DNA from: Bradyrhizobium cytisi
GTDB taxonomy: Bacteria; Pseudomonadota; Alphaproteobacteria; Rhizobiales; Xanthobacteraceae
Direction: 5' to 3'
DNA length: 64,000 nt
Assembly: GCF_008123515.1 (NCBI RefSeq)
Contig: NZ_VSSR01000009.1
Location: 1-64,000, forward strand
Shown here: positions 16,729 to 26,301 of the stretch, piece by piece
How positions within the stretch are numbered: position 1 is the first letter of the stretch
How the letters are laid out: the number at the start of each line of letters is the position of its first letter
Position numbers and translations under genes: made by a program
Notes under the pieces: model-generated
Databases searched by the model: none
Seen by the model: only the letters and a program-made list of their open reading frames with translations
What the model was told of the DNA's origin: nothing

Positions 16729-17711
16729 CTAAGACTGCCCTGGTGTGCGGTGCCGGTGGGTTTATCGGCGGGCACCTTGTGAAACGCCTGAAGCGGGAAG
16801 GTTTTTGGGTCCGCGGCGTCGACCTGAAATTTCCCCCATTTGCCGAAACCGAAGCCGATGATTTCGCCGTTGGCGATCTCCGCGATCAATATTTCTGTCG
16901 CCAGATTGTAGATCGGCGGTTCGATGAGGTGTACCAGCTCGCCGCTGATATGGGCGGTGCTGGTTATATCTTCACCGGCGAGCATGACGCCGACGTGATG
17001 CATAATTCGGCGACCATCAACCTCAACATGCTTGATGTGTGCCAGAAGCGGAACGTGCGCGGGATGTTCTATTCCTCTTCGGCCTGCATGTATCCCGAGC
17101 ACAACCAGATGGATCCGAATAATCCGAACTGTGCCGAGGATTCCGCCTATCCGGCGAACCCCGACAGCGAATATGGCTGGGAGAAGCTGTTCTCGGAGCG
17201 TCTCTACCTTGCCTATAATCGCAACCATGGCATGCGCAATCGCGTCGCGCGCTATCACAACATCTTCGGGCCGGAAGGCACCTGGGACGGCGGCAAGGAG
17301 AAGGCACCAGCCGCGGTGTGCCGCAAGGTTGCCCAGGCTACCAACGGTGGCGAGGTCGAGATCTGGGGCGACGGCACCCAGACGCGCTCCTTCCTCTTCA
17401 TCGAAGAATGCCTGGAAGGCACGATCCGGCTGACCCGGTCCGACTTCGAAGGCCCCGTCAACGTTGGCTCGGAAGAGATGGTCACGATCAATCAGCTCGT
17501 CGACATCGTGGCTGACATTGCCGGCAAGAAGCTCCACAAAAAGCACATCCCGGGTCCGCTCGGTGTGCGTGGCCGCAATTCGGACAACCGCCTGATCGGG
17601 CAAAAACTCGGCTGGAAGCCGTCCGCTACGCTGCGCTCGGGCCTTGAGAAGACGTATGAATGGATCGAGCGGCAGGTACGCGGGAACCAGGAGCGGGCAA
17701 AGGCGGCCTAG
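16725..17711 (+). CDS. GDP-mannose 3,5-epimerase-like
   Basis: 328-aa SDR. NAD motif GAGGFIGGH at 9-17; AADMGGAGYIFTGEHDADVM; SSSACMYPE containing Cys121; and the catalytic pair Tyr150/Lys154 in EYGWEKLFSE. The Met-Gly-Gly stretch and the cysteine of the ACMYPE motif correspond to the acid/base cysteine of plant GME, which converts GDP-D-mannose to GDP-L-galactose (with some GDP-L-gulose). It overlaps the upstream GT4 by 4 nt. It predicts an L-galactose or related residue in the polymer. Other GDP-sugar epimerisations are possible. Confidence 0.88.
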   Translation: MTKTALVCGAGGFIGGHLVKRLKREGFWVRGVDLKFPPFAETEADDFAVGDLRDQYFCRQIVDRRFDEVYQLAADMGGAGYIFTGEHDADVMHNSATINLNMLDVCQKRNVRGMFYSSSACMYPEHNQMDPNNPNCAEDSAYPANPDSEYGWEKLFSERLYLAYNRNHGMRNRVARYHNIFGPEGTWDGGKEKAPAAVCRKVAQATNGGEVEIWGDGTQTRSFLFIEECLEGTIRLTRSDFEGPVNVGSEEMVTINQLVDIVADIAGKKLHKKHIPGPLGVRGRNSDNRLIGQKLGWKPSATLRSGLEKTYEWIERQVRGNQERAKAA

Positions 17712-17744
17712 GACGCCTCCGGATCTGAGCATTTGAACGGGGGG

Positions 17745-19097
17745 ATGAAGCGCAGCCAGCCTGCTGGCGGCGCTTCATTGTCGACGCGAATTGTCGTCGA
17801 TGCAATGGGGCTGGTGAACTCCTGGCAGAGGATGCCTGCGACCATGCGAACATTCGCCCAGACTTGTGGTTCTGTGGGCACGAGGGATCTCTTGATGCAG
17901 CACCGGACCGGCGCAGACGCGAAGATCGGGGTCGTAAATGGCTTCCGCGGCATCGCCATTCTCATGGTGGTTCTCCACCATCTCTTTATCCCCTATGCGG
18001 CAAAGGACCCACTACACGCCGGGCAGCTCGACCCGGATGGCATTTTCGCGGCCTTCATTGCAAATGCCTGGCTCGGTGTCCCCCTGTTCTTTGTCCTTTC
18101 CGGCTTCGTGCTTTATCTCCCCTACCGCCTTGGTCGTCGCAAGGTGGAGACTCTCGCCGATATCCGGTCGTTCTACCTGCATCGCGCCCAACGGCTCTTG
18201 CCCCTCTACTTTATCGTTGTCCTCGTATCGCTGACGCTGCACGCGCAGACCGGCGTCGGTTCCCTCCGCTGGTATCTCGAGGCTGGCGGGCTTCTTTCAA
18301 CGCTGTTCGTGTTTTCGCCTCACGGTTTCATGCCACCGTCCAACATGGTGCTCTGGTCGGTCAGCGTCGAGATCTGGTTCAGCGTGCTGTTTCCCGTTTT
18401 GATCATCGCTATCCGCCGATGGGGCATTGCCGCCGTCGTCGTCGCGATCCTGGCGGCAAGTTCAATATTCAACTTCATCGGTGGCTCTATTCCGGTCGCA
18501 AACATCGGCTCCTTCCGCCCGTTCACCAATGGCATCTTCGGAAGCTGCTATCAGTTCGTCTTGGGCATGTTGGTTTGTGATCTCTACGTGCGACAGCTGG
18601 AAAATCCAAAACGGCCTGCCGCGAGTCTGGCCTCGCTGCTCGCAGGCCTCGTGCTGGGCAGTCTCGGCCTCTATATCACTCACCACGCGCCTTGGCTCGC
18701 GGTGCGAGTCCTGGGCAGCATGATGTTTTCGATCGCCTTTTCTCTTGTTCTGTTCGGCAGCCTGTTCGCCGGCAGCTTGCTCCGCTCGTTTCTGGAAACC
18801 TGGCCGCTGCAACTGCTTGGCTGCATGTGCTACAGCATCTACGCTTGGCACGGGATCGTGATGAACGACATGATTCCGCCCGATGCTTCGATGCTGGCGG
18901 ATACAATGCGGATGCTGGCGCCGTTTACCGTGCTGATGCTTGCGTTAAGCGCGTTGAGCTACCGCTATATCGAGTTTGGGCATAGGCGAGACTGGAAAGC
19001 GCTGTTTCTGTTTGACAAAGCCGAGGTTCAACCGCAAGCCGCCTCCGTTGCCCCTGCGCTCGACCAACAAATGGCACACCTCGCAGGGAGGGAATAG
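17745..19097 (+). CDS. Acyltransferase 3 family membrane protein
   Basis: About 450 aa; start uncertain (ATG 17745 used; TTG 17733 and later ATGs possible) because conservation begins only near NGFRGIAILMVVLHHL. The family's conserved Arg and His are present in that first helix. About ten hydrophobic helices follow, with LFFVLSGFVLYLPYRLGRRK, FYLHRAQRLLPLY, NMVLWSVSVEIWFSVLFP and CYSIYAWHG. AT3 proteins O-acylate (often acetylate) extracytoplasmic glycans using cytoplasmic acyl-CoA. There is no SGNH domain, unlike the gene at 26464. It probably decorates the EPS repeat unit. Confidence 0.88.
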   Translation: MKRSQPAGGASLSTRIVVDAMGLVNSWQRMPATMRTFAQTCGSVGTRDLLMQHRTGADAKIGVVNGFRGIAILMVVLHHLFIPYAAKDPLHAGQLDPDGIFAAFIANAWLGVPLFFVLSGFVLYLPYRLGRRKVETLADIRSFYLHRAQRLLPLYFIVVLVSLTLHAQTGVGSLRWYLEAGGLLSTLFVFSPHGFMPPSNMVLWSVSVEIWFSVLFPVLIIAIRRWGIAAVVVAILAASSIFNFIGGSIPVANIGSFRPFTNGIFGSCYQFVLGMLVCDLYVRQLENPKRPAASLASLLAGLVLGSLGLYITHHAPWLAVRVLGSMMFSIAFSLVLFGSLFAGSLLRSFLETWPLQLLGCMCYSIYAWHGIVMNDMIPPDASMLADTMRMLAPFTVLMLALSALSYRYIEFGHRRDWKALFLFDKAEVQPQAASVAPALDQQMAHLAGRE

Positions 19098-19184
19098 GTG
19101 ACGATGCTTGACCGCCGATACGAGGTGCGCGCCGCCCGCGGATGGCAGCGTCAGCCGCTGTTCGACGCCGCCGGATAGTTTCCG

Positions 19185-20522
19185 ATGCGAGCGACGAGAC
19201 GGCAGCTGCTAACGGGTGTGGCCAGTGTCGTGTGCCTTTCCGGCGATCTGCGTGCCACGAGCGCATGGGCCGACACGCCAGCCAACGTGGTGCAGGCGTC
19301 CGAGTCCGAAATCGCAGTCGCGATCCATGACGCAACGGTCGGAAGCGAAGACAGCGTCGCCAGGATCCCGGTGGCATTGAGCATGCCCACCAACCGCACG
19401 ATTGCCCTCGAGTATATTGCACGCGACAGAGAGAATGCTCGAGGCGACCGTAGCGAAGCTCATGCAAGCACTTCGCAAGCGATAGCCCGCGGATATCTGA
19501 TTTTTCAGCCTGGCGAACAGCAAAAGACCATCGTGGTTCCGCTCCCGCGCCCGCTTCAGGCCGGACGATCGCTCGAGGTCGAGCTCTCGGATTATTTCAT
19601 CTACCCTCAACACGTATACACAAGCCGGATCGGCCGGATAACGGCCGGCGATGGCACGCCCTCGTACCCGACACCCCGTAACGATCTATTTGAGCTCCCG
19701 CCGTTGCCGGCCCGAGGCACTGTTGTGTTCTCGGACGACCTTCGCGACCCTGAATTCGCAAGCGATAGCGGATTCCGTTCGGACGGGAGGCCATGCTGGC
19801 AAAGCCGGCCGTCACATGGTCGGCGACAGGATGGCAATCGCGAACTGGGCTACTACGCTGATCCGACCCTGAACCCTGAAGCCAAGGTGTGGGGAATCGA
19901 TCCCTCGACCGGACAGCGCTTCATCCAGGCAGAGTACGTGGAGAACGGACTGTCCGACGGAAAGGGTGACAAGTTGTCACCCGGATGGCAGCCAACTGTC
20001 CCGTTCAAATACACGGCCGCGATGATCAACTCCCGAACATTGTTCAACCGCATCACGAGCGGAAGCTATGTCGAATTCGACGTAAGATTTTCGAAGGTCG
20101 CGGGAAGCTGGCCGGCACTGTGGCTCAAGCGCGACAACAACCAACCGCCGCTTGAGATCGATATTCTTGAAGCCTTCATCAAATCCGATTCCTATCCAGC
20201 GGACGCAGTGACTTCCAGCATCCATTGGCTTGGCGAAAATGGGCACCGGACGTTTGGTGCATCTGTACCCCTCACTCATGTTGAGCCAGGCGCGGACATC
20301 TTCTCCAGGTTCAATCGGTTTGGCTGCTTTATTGGCGAAAAGCAGATCGTCTACTACTTCAATGATAAGCCTTTCTGCGCCATGCCAAATCTATTGGGTC
20401 CCGGCTCGTGGTATATGTTGGTTGATGTGGCAGTCGGAGGCATAGTTGGCGAACCATCAGACGCCAGCGCCTTTCCGGCACGAATGTCCATCGCAAGCGT
20501 GAAGGTTATTCAATATGGGTAA
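19185..20522 (+). CDS. GH16 family glycanase with Tat signal peptide
   Basis: 445 aa. The N-terminus TRRQLLTGVASVVCLSG is a twin-arginine motif followed by a hydrophobic stretch and ATSAWA cleavage region, indicating Tat export of a folded enzyme. Residues about 35-150 resemble a beta-sandwich domain (SEIAVAIHDATVGSEDS, Calx-beta-like, uncertain). The GH16 domain spans about 180-445, with SWPALWLKRD and the catalytic motif EIDILE (E324, D326, E329) intact. It should hydrolyse or transglycosylate beta-glycosidic bonds in the periplasm or outside, trimming the polymer much as ExoK does for succinoglycan. It sits inside the biosynthetic operon. Substrate unknown. Confidence 0.88.
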   Translation: MRATRRQLLTGVASVVCLSGDLRATSAWADTPANVVQASESEIAVAIHDATVGSEDSVARIPVALSMPTNRTIALEYIARDRENARGDRSEAHASTSQAIARGYLIFQPGEQQKTIVVPLPRPLQAGRSLEVELSDYFIYPQHVYTSRIGRITAGDGTPSYPTPRNDLFELPPLPARGTVVFSDDLRDPEFASDSGFRSDGRPCWQSRPSHGRRQDGNRELGYYADPTLNPEAKVWGIDPSTGQRFIQAEYVENGLSDGKGDKLSPGWQPTVPFKYTAAMINSRTLFNRITSGSYVEFDVRFSKVAGSWPALWLKRDNNQPPLEIDILEAFIKSDSYPADAVTSSIHWLGENGHRTFGASVPLTHVEPGADIFSRFNRFGCFIGEKQIVYYFNDKPFCAMPNLLGPGSWYMLVDVAVGGIVGEPSDASAFPARMSIASVKVIQYG

Positions 20523-20640
20523 AATCGACCTGGTGAACCACAAATCCAATTGGCGCCACTTCGGGCCGATCACTGAATTTTCCTGCGCAATCCCAGGTGC
20601 GGCGCCAGTGGCATCTCTCTCGTCGTGTCGTTGACCACGC

Positions 20641-21801
20641 ATGCCGGCAAGGAAGACGATTCTCATCTACCGAAATGAGCTTTTGCCCATTTCCGAAACC
20701 TTCATCAAGGAGCAGATTCTCGCTCTGACTAAGTGGCGAGCTGTGCTGATTGGACAACGAAAGTTGACGCAACTGGCGTTGGAGGATCTAGACGTTCGGA
20801 TTCTCAATCCGCGAAACTGGAAGAGCAGACTTGCGTGGAAAATTGATAGGTTCTTCGGCACTGTGCCACGTTTCGTCAAGCGGGCTCTAAAGATGGAGCA
20901 ACCCTCGTTGATCCATGCTCATTTCGGACCTGATGCATTGGATGCGTGGCCGATTGCCAGGACGTTAAACATACCCATGCTCGTGACGTTACATGGCTAC
21001 GATATAAATACGTATAGAGAGTGGTGGGAAACCGGTAGAGGCGGACCGAAAATGTTATCCTACCCTAGGCGGCTGCTGGAACTATCTGCGCAGCCCCGCG
21101 TGGGGTTCATTGCCGTTTCGGAGGCCATACGTCGGCGAGCCATCGAATATGGCATCCCCGCAGAAAAGGTTGTGGTTCACTACATCGGTGTCGACGTCAA
21201 TGCATACGCACCGGGGCGGACCCCTATCACCCAACGACCGCCGAACGTCGTCTTTGTTGGCAGACTTGTCGAAAAAAAGGGCTGCCAATACCTGGTCGAG
21301 GCGATGGCCTCCGTACAGATGGCAATACCGGCCGCTCGATTGATCGTGATCGGTGACGGGCCACTTCGCCCTCATCTCGAGCGGCTCGCCCAGACGTTAG
21401 GCACGCGCGTCGAGTTCCGTGGAGCACAGGCCGCCGATTATGTTAAGCGCGAACTTCACGGAGCTCGCCTATTAAGCCTTCCAAGCGTTACGGCCGAAAA
21501 CGGGGATGCTGAGGGTTTCGGTCTCGTGCTATTGGAGGCTCAGGCATCGGGCGTTCCTGTCGTAACTTCTGCACGCGGCGGTGCTGTTGAGGGAATCCGC
21601 GACGGCGTAACTGGGTACGCGTTTCCGGAACGCAATGTCGGAGAACTCGGTGCACGGATAATCACTCTCTTGAACGACGACAATATCTTGGAGCGAATGG
21701 CTGAACGCGGCCCCAAGTTCGTTGCTGAGGAATTCAATCTCTCCTATCGCGCGAGACTTCTCGAAGAACTATACGATGCCCACGCTGCTCGGCAGCATTG
21801 A
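20641..21801 (+). CDS. Glycosyltransferase family 4
   Basis: 386 aa, GT-B fold. Typical features: ETFIKEQILAL near the N-terminus, IHAHFGPDALDAWPIA, TLHGYDI, VVFVGRLVEKKGCQYLVEA, and the retaining-GT EX7E motif EGFGLVLLE (E291, E299). Similar to colanic-acid-type GT4 enzymes. It follows the GH16 gene by about 118 bases with no evident terminator and lies just upstream of a methyltransferase. From here to about 25400 base composition looks lower in G+C than flanking genes, hinting at separate acquisition. Donor not assignable. Confidence 0.88.
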   Translation: MPARKTILIYRNELLPISETFIKEQILALTKWRAVLIGQRKLTQLALEDLDVRILNPRNWKSRLAWKIDRFFGTVPRFVKRALKMEQPSLIHAHFGPDALDAWPIARTLNIPMLVTLHGYDINTYREWWETGRGGPKMLSYPRRLLELSAQPRVGFIAVSEAIRRRAIEYGIPAEKVVVHYIGVDVNAYAPGRTPITQRPPNVVFVGRLVEKKGCQYLVEAMASVQMAIPAARLIVIGDGPLRPHLERLAQTLGTRVEFRGAQAADYVKRELHGARLLSLPSVTAENGDAEGFGLVLLEAQASGVPVVTSARGGAVEGIRDGVTGYAFPERNVGELGARIITLLNDDNILERMAERGPKFVAEEFNLSYRARLLEELYDAHAARQH

Positions 21802-21816
21802 TCCAGAGGATAGATC

Positions 21817-22527
21817 GTGACAACCAACTTCCAGAACATCCGAGGCGTAGTCGCCCAACTTCCGGTCATAGGTCCGATTGCCAAATCCCTCTATCGAGCC
21901 CTGACCCCTCGTGCAGCGAGCCCGCAATTTTCATCTTCCAGCCAATATTGGGAAGATCGATACAAGCTTGGCGGCAACTCTGGCGCCGGTTCATACGGCC
22001 GACTTGCAGAATTCAAAGCCACGGTCATCAATAAGTTTGTTGCAGATAACGACATCAAAACCGTCATCGAGTTCGGCTCAGGAGATGGCGCACAGCTCGA
22101 ACGCGCCCGCTATCCCTCTTATACGGGGGTCGACGTTTCCGAGCGAGCTGTCCAGCTCTGCCAGGATCGATTCAGAGTCGATCCATCCAAGCAATTTATC
22201 ATGGCATCAAGTCCCGAGGCTGATGCAATTCGCGCCGAGCTAGCCATGTCGCTTGATGTCATATATCACCTTGTAGAGGATTCCGTATTTGATCATTACA
22301 TGACGCGCCTTGTTTCGGCGGCTGAAAAGTACCTCTGCATCTATAGCAGCAATACCGCCAGACAATCGTCGGACAAACATGTCCGACATAGAGTCTTTAC
22401 CGACTGGATTGCGCAAAAAGCACCAACTTGGAAGTTAATCTCCAAAGTCGACAATCCCTTTCCCGAAGATCCAGCAAATCCTAACGAAACTTCGTGGGCG
22501 GACTTTTACTTTTTCCAGAAGTCTTAG
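21817..22527 (+). CDS. SAM-dependent methyltransferase (class I)
   Basis: 236 aa from a GTG at 21817 with AGAGGA seven bases upstream. Motif I reads VIEFGSGDG at 83-91, with the ribose-binding acid in TGVDVSE (Asp106). The middle (LDVIYHLVEDSVFDHYM) matches class I methyltransferases acting on sugars or small molecules. No membrane segments. Probably O-methylates a nucleotide sugar or glycan in the cytoplasm, in line with its position between a GT4 and an unknown protein before the flippase. Target unknown. Confidence 0.82.
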   Translation: MTTNFQNIRGVVAQLPVIGPIAKSLYRALTPRAASPQFSSSSQYWEDRYKLGGNSGAGSYGRLAEFKATVINKFVADNDIKTVIEFGSGDGAQLERARYPSYTGVDVSERAVQLCQDRFRVDPSKQFIMASSPEADAIRAELAMSLDVIYHLVEDSVFDHYMTRLVSAAEKYLCIYSSNTARQSSDKHVRHRVFTDWIAQKAPTWKLISKVDNPFPEDPANPNETSWADFYFFQKS

Positions 22528-22535
22528 GACCAACT

Positions 22536-23969
22536 TTGAAGCGGGGAAGTGGCTTGGACGCCAATGCGATCAGCGACGATCTGATGCAGCCAGCGGATGC
22601 GCTGCGCGCAACTGGAACGCGCGTCTCCGTCGTAGGCTCATTTGTTGGAGCCACCTTACCTCTCGACATCGGCTCGTTTGTCCGGGACGGCGTTTGCGTC
22701 GACCCACGAAATCATACTCCCATGGAGATGGACGCATACAGCCTCTATCTTGCTCTCAAGGCGCTTGAGCAACTTCATGGAGTGTCCTTTCGAAAAGAGC
22801 GAACGCTTCTTGCACGGGCTGTCATGCAACGCATGTTGGATTGCGACGGCTTCTGGAGTCACGGCGCATGGACTGGCTCGCCGCGTGAGGTGCATATGCG
22901 CTTTACCGCAGCCGCGATCAGACTGCTGACGGAAGCGCAGGCTGATGACCTCGGTGTTCCAGCGCAGCTGATTCTCGACGGGCTCAAACGGCATTTGGGT
23001 TACTCCGAGAAGCTCACGGAAGGAACTTGGTTCCTGCACGACTCCTTGGAAGTTTCGGAAACGCAGGTCGCTCATCCTTATACTGTCTCATCAAACCGCG
23101 CTTTTGGCTCATCACCACTCAATTGCCTTGTACTCAATACTCATGCGGATACGCTGCTGACCATTTTGTATGTGCTCACCCGTGCAAAGGATGTTGGAGA
23201 ACAAGCCCGGCTTTCGCTCATGCCGATGCTTACATCCGGCCTGGCTGCGCTGAAGTTAGTGCTCCAGACGCGAACTGGCATTAGCTGGCGTATTTTTTCG
23301 TCGTTCGACTCCACTGTGAGGACCGCCCTCTTTCGAACCTATAAATCCGACTCATCTTTCAATCGCTTGATAAAAAAGTTGATCTTGCGATTGTATTTTC
23401 CTCTGCGACACCGTTTGCGGTCACGGCTACCCGCCTTCGCCTTTCCGGACGGATACACTGAACGTGACATCTCGCTTCTTGGCACGGCATTCGAATATCA
23501 CTTGGTTAATCTGTATGATCTCAGCCGGCTCACTGTCGAATTGAAGCGACACGTCCAGATGCATGATCCGGAACTTATTAGACTATGTGAAACCCTGATC
23601 GACCGCGGGCTCGACTACGCCATTCGTGGACAGTATTGGAATTATTTGATCGCTGCTGCAGCCGAAAATACTCGCCCAATCCTTCTGTGCGAGACCATCA
23701 TCGCTAGGCTCGACTCGCTCGGCGATCTTCCGCCCCCTGATCACTGGATCAAGGCTTACTGTCAGATCAGACGTCTCTTGCCTCCCACACCGGCGCTACT
23801 TGGTTATGATCCAGTGGTCGTGCAGTTTTCGAATCAGAAACACGCCGATTCTCGAGGAACAGATATCGTTCTATTACACAGCGGGAAGCGACTGGAGATC
23901 GATTACATGGCCGAAACGCTTACGATCGAACCAACAGTCTCAGCTACAGCCAACGAGCCGGGTAAATGA
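22536..23969 (+). CDS. Unknown 477-aa protein between methyltransferase and flippase
   Basis: Not recognised. The TTG at 22536 has AGGA at ideal spacing; a GTG at 22494 would overlap the upstream gene. No signal peptide or membrane segments. The composition is that of a globular, largely helical protein, with Trp/His/Arg-rich segments: CDGFWSHGAWTGSPREVHMRF, GTWFLHDSLE, HPYTVSSNRAFGSSPLNCLVLN and RGQYWNYLIAAAAENTRP. The succession of amphipathic helices is compatible with an alpha/alpha-toroid fold as in some glycan epimerases, lyases and hydrolases, but no catalytic signature is claimed. The stop overlaps the Wzx gene by 4 nt, so a cytoplasmic role on the lipid-linked unit before flipping is likely. 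Confidence 0.7.
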   Translation: MKRGSGLDANAISDDLMQPADALRATGTRVSVVGSFVGATLPLDIGSFVRDGVCVDPRNHTPMEMDAYSLYLALKALEQLHGVSFRKERTLLARAVMQRMLDCDGFWSHGAWTGSPREVHMRFTAAAIRLLTEAQADDLGVPAQLILDGLKRHLGYSEKLTEGTWFLHDSLEVSETQVAHPYTVSSNRAFGSSPLNCLVLNTHADTLLTILYVLTRAKDVGEQARLSLMPMLTSGLAALKLVLQTRTGISWRIFSSFDSTVRTALFRTYKSDSSFNRLIKKLILRLYFPLRHRLRSRLPAFAFPDGYTERDISLLGTAFEYHLVNLYDLSRLTVELKRHVQMHDPELIRLCETLIDRGLDYAIRGQYWNYLIAAAAENTRPILLCETIIARLDSLGDLPPPDHWIKAYCQIRRLLPPTPALLGYDPVVVQFSNQKHADSRGTDIVLLHSGKRLEIDYMAETLTIEPTVSATANEPGK

Positions 23970-25408
23970 ATCTATCCGAACGCATCGCGCACGGGCTATC
24001 CTGGACGCTGGCGGCGAGAATATTCACGCAGGGCTTCCAATTTGCGTTTGGTCTAGCGTTGGCCCGCTTATTGACGCCGAGCGACTTTGGCGCGATCGGG
24101 ATGCTATTTGTAATTACCGGTTTTGCCCTTGCGTTCAGTGATGCCGGTTTGGGCTCGGCGCTGATCTACGATCAGGCGGCTTCCGACGCGCACTTCTCAA
24201 CGGTATTTTGGCTACAGCTCGCTGCCGGGGCAACTCTTACGGCAGCGTTCTTCTTCACTGCCTCTCTCATTGGCTCATTTTTTGAGATACCTGTCCTTGA
24301 GCCGTTATCGCGCTTCATTGCCTTCACGTTTGTGATTCAGGCCCTAGGCCAAACGCATTCGGCGATGCTCTCGAAGCAGCTTCGCTTCAGACAGCTCGCG
24401 ATCGTGAACATCATTTCAACGATTGCGTCTGGAGCCGTAGCTACTGCCCTTGCGTGGCGCGGCTACGGCGTCTGGGCTCTCGCGTGGCAAGGACTTTTGG
24501 CGCCGGCAATCACGACTGCCCTGCTCTGGCTGCAATCCAAGTGGAGGCCTCGTTTCGTGTTCGATTCTCGAGCAGCTGTGGACCTTGGACGATATGGATT
24601 GTACCTTCTAGGTCACACCTCAATCAACTACTGGCTTCGTAACGGCGATAAGCTTCTGATTGGCAAACTGGTAGGTGCATACGACCTCGGCATTTATACT
24701 CGCGCCTACACGTTGATGTTGCTACCTTTGAACAACATTGGTGCAGTGCTAGGGCAGGTCATGTTTCCGGCACTGTCACAGTTGCAAAATGATCTTCCTC
24801 GATTCAAGAGGTCGTATCTCTCCGCACTTCAAGCCATAGCGCTGGTCATGTTTCCTTTGATGATCGGCGTCAGCGCACTCTGCGAACCGCTTGTGATCTT
24901 CCTACTTGGACCGCAATGGAAGGAAGTTACGCCAATACTGCAAATATTGAGTCTCGTCGGTCTTGTGCAATCGATCATCTTTCCAGTTGGCTGGGTGTTT
25001 ACAGCACTCGGAAAGACCAAGGAGCAGTTTCACCTCAGCATAATCCTTGCATTCGTATTTGTGGCAGCCGTCGGCGTTGGTGTCATCTTCGGTATCAAGG
25101 GAGTGGCGTATGCGTATGCGATGTGGACTCTTCTCTCCTCCTGGCTCAACCTGCGCCTCGCTGGCAGCTTCATTAACTTGCCCACAGTGGAGGTGCTCAA
25201 AGCGGTTGCAAAGATATTGTTGATGTCCGCGGTGATGGGTGCGATCGTTTTTGCGCTTGACCGCGGTCTACTGGAGGGCCTCTCAAATACGACGAGAATT
25301 ACGTGCGGAGCAGCCATTGGCATTGCAACCTATCTTGGCCTTTGTACGCTGACTAAAGACACGACGTTTGTCCGGCTGAGCCGCTTCGTTTCGACCCGTT
25401 TCGCCTAG
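23966..25408 (+). CDS. Polysaccharide flippase (Wzx/WzxC-like, MOP superfamily)
   Basis: 480 aa with about 12-14 hydrophobic helices. The N-terminus LSWTLAARIFTQGFQFAFG followed by LLTPSDFGAIGMLFVITGF is typical of polysaccharide translocases of the WzxC type, as is NYWLRNGDKLLIGKLVGAYDLGIYTRAY in the middle. It flips undecaprenyl-PP-linked repeat units to the periplasmic face. The 4-nt overlap with the upstream unknown gene indicates coupling. It implies a Wzx/Wzy-dependent pathway, in contrast to the ABC protein at 4621-6477. Confidence 0.9.
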   Translation: MNLSERIAHGLSWTLAARIFTQGFQFAFGLALARLLTPSDFGAIGMLFVITGFALAFSDAGLGSALIYDQAASDAHFSTVFWLQLAAGATLTAAFFFTASLIGSFFEIPVLEPLSRFIAFTFVIQALGQTHSAMLSKQLRFRQLAIVNIISTIASGAVATALAWRGYGVWALAWQGLLAPAITTALLWLQSKWRPRFVFDSRAAVDLGRYGLYLLGHTSINYWLRNGDKLLIGKLVGAYDLGIYTRAYTLMLLPLNNIGAVLGQVMFPALSQLQNDLPRFKRSYLSALQAIALVMFPLMIGVSALCEPLVIFLLGPQWKEVTPILQILSLVGLVQSIIFPVGWVFTALGKTKEQFHLSIILAFVFVAAVGVGVIFGIKGVAYAYAMWTLLSSWLNLRLAGSFINLPTVEVLKAVAKILLMSAVMGAIVFALDRGLLEGLSNTTRITCGAAIGIATYLGLCTLTKDTTFVRLSRFVSTRFA

Positions 25409-25455
25409 TCGAAACTCGACAAATGGACCTGAGCCGGATTCCGGAGTAAAGAAGC

Positions 25456-26301
25456 GTGACCATTTCCGTCTACATTCCGACCCACAATCGCGTTGACCTG
25501 CTGGCGTCAGCGGTCAAATCGGTGCTTGGGCAGCAATTTACCGATCTCGAACTGATCGTCGTCGACGATGCTTCGACGGATGGCACGGCCTCGTTCCTGG
25601 AGTCGATCACGCGCGACGACAAGAGGGTCCGCAGCTTGCGCAACGACAGCCCTCGCGGTGCGCCGGGAGCGAGAAACCGCGCCATCCTGGAAGCGACGGG
25701 GGAGTTCATCACGGGCCTTGACGATGACGACGCTTTCGAACCGCAAAGACTAGGCGCGCTGCACGATTGCTGGAGCTCGTACGCGCGGCACAAACTGCCC
25801 GTTTCCTGCCTCTATGCGCAGGATATCATTCTGAGCGGCGGCAAAGAGCTGTTCGTCACGAAAAAGAAAGGAACCGTGGAGGTCGCCGACCTCGTCGAGG
25901 CAAACCATATCGGAAACCAGGTGTTTGCCCCGACCGCCGTTTTCCGGGAGGCTGGACTCTTCAACGAGAAGCTGCCGGCCTGGCAGGACTTCGAGTTCTT
26001 CCTCAGGATCGTCAAACAATTTGGACCCGCTCGCCTATTGGACATGGCCCTCTATCGCTTTGACGTGACGCCCAGCCGCAACCGCATCTCAACGAAGCAA
26101 GACAAGGTGAGAGCGGCATATGACCTGGTGTCAAAACTTCACTTCCATGATAACGCCAAGGCGCGGCAGCAGCTGATGTTGCAGGTATTTTCCTCATTCT
26201 ATGGGATCAGACCTACGCCGAAGGACTTCGTTCGCTTTGCGGCCTTGGGATTTTGGCCACGCGGTTGGGCAACTTTATCGAAAAGAATGCTCTGGTCCTG
26301 A
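25456..26301 (+). CDS. Glycosyltransferase family 2
   Basis: 281 aa from a GTG at 25456. GT2 motifs: ISVYIPTHNRVDLL, VVDDASTDGT and LDDDDAF (acidic cluster at 89-92). The AWQDFEFFLRIVKQ segment carries the expected acceptor-side acid. Shorter than the other GT2 proteins here and lacking their C-terminal helices, so it is not one of the close paralogues. It follows the flippase by about 47 bases in the same direction. Adds a sugar to the repeat unit; specificity unknown. Confidence 0.88.
   Translation: MTISVYIPTHNRVDLLASAVKSVLGQQFTDLELIVVDDASTDGTASFLESITRDDKRVRSLRNDSPRGAPGARNRAILEATGEFITGLDDDDAFEPQRLGALHDCWSSYARHKLPVSCLYAQDIILSGGKELFVTKKKGTVEVADLVEANHIGNQVFAPTAVFREAGLFNEKLPAWQDFEFFLRIVKQFGPARLLDMALYRFDVTPSRNRISTKQDKVRAAYDLVSKLHFHDNAKARQQLMLQVFSSFYGIRPTPKDFVRFAALGFWPRGWATLSKRMLWS

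Noticed and set aside
16641..17732. 363-codon minus-strand frame
   Set aside because: Antisense to the GDP-mannose 3,5-epimerase with all catalytic motifs on the plus strand; a G+C-driven shadow.
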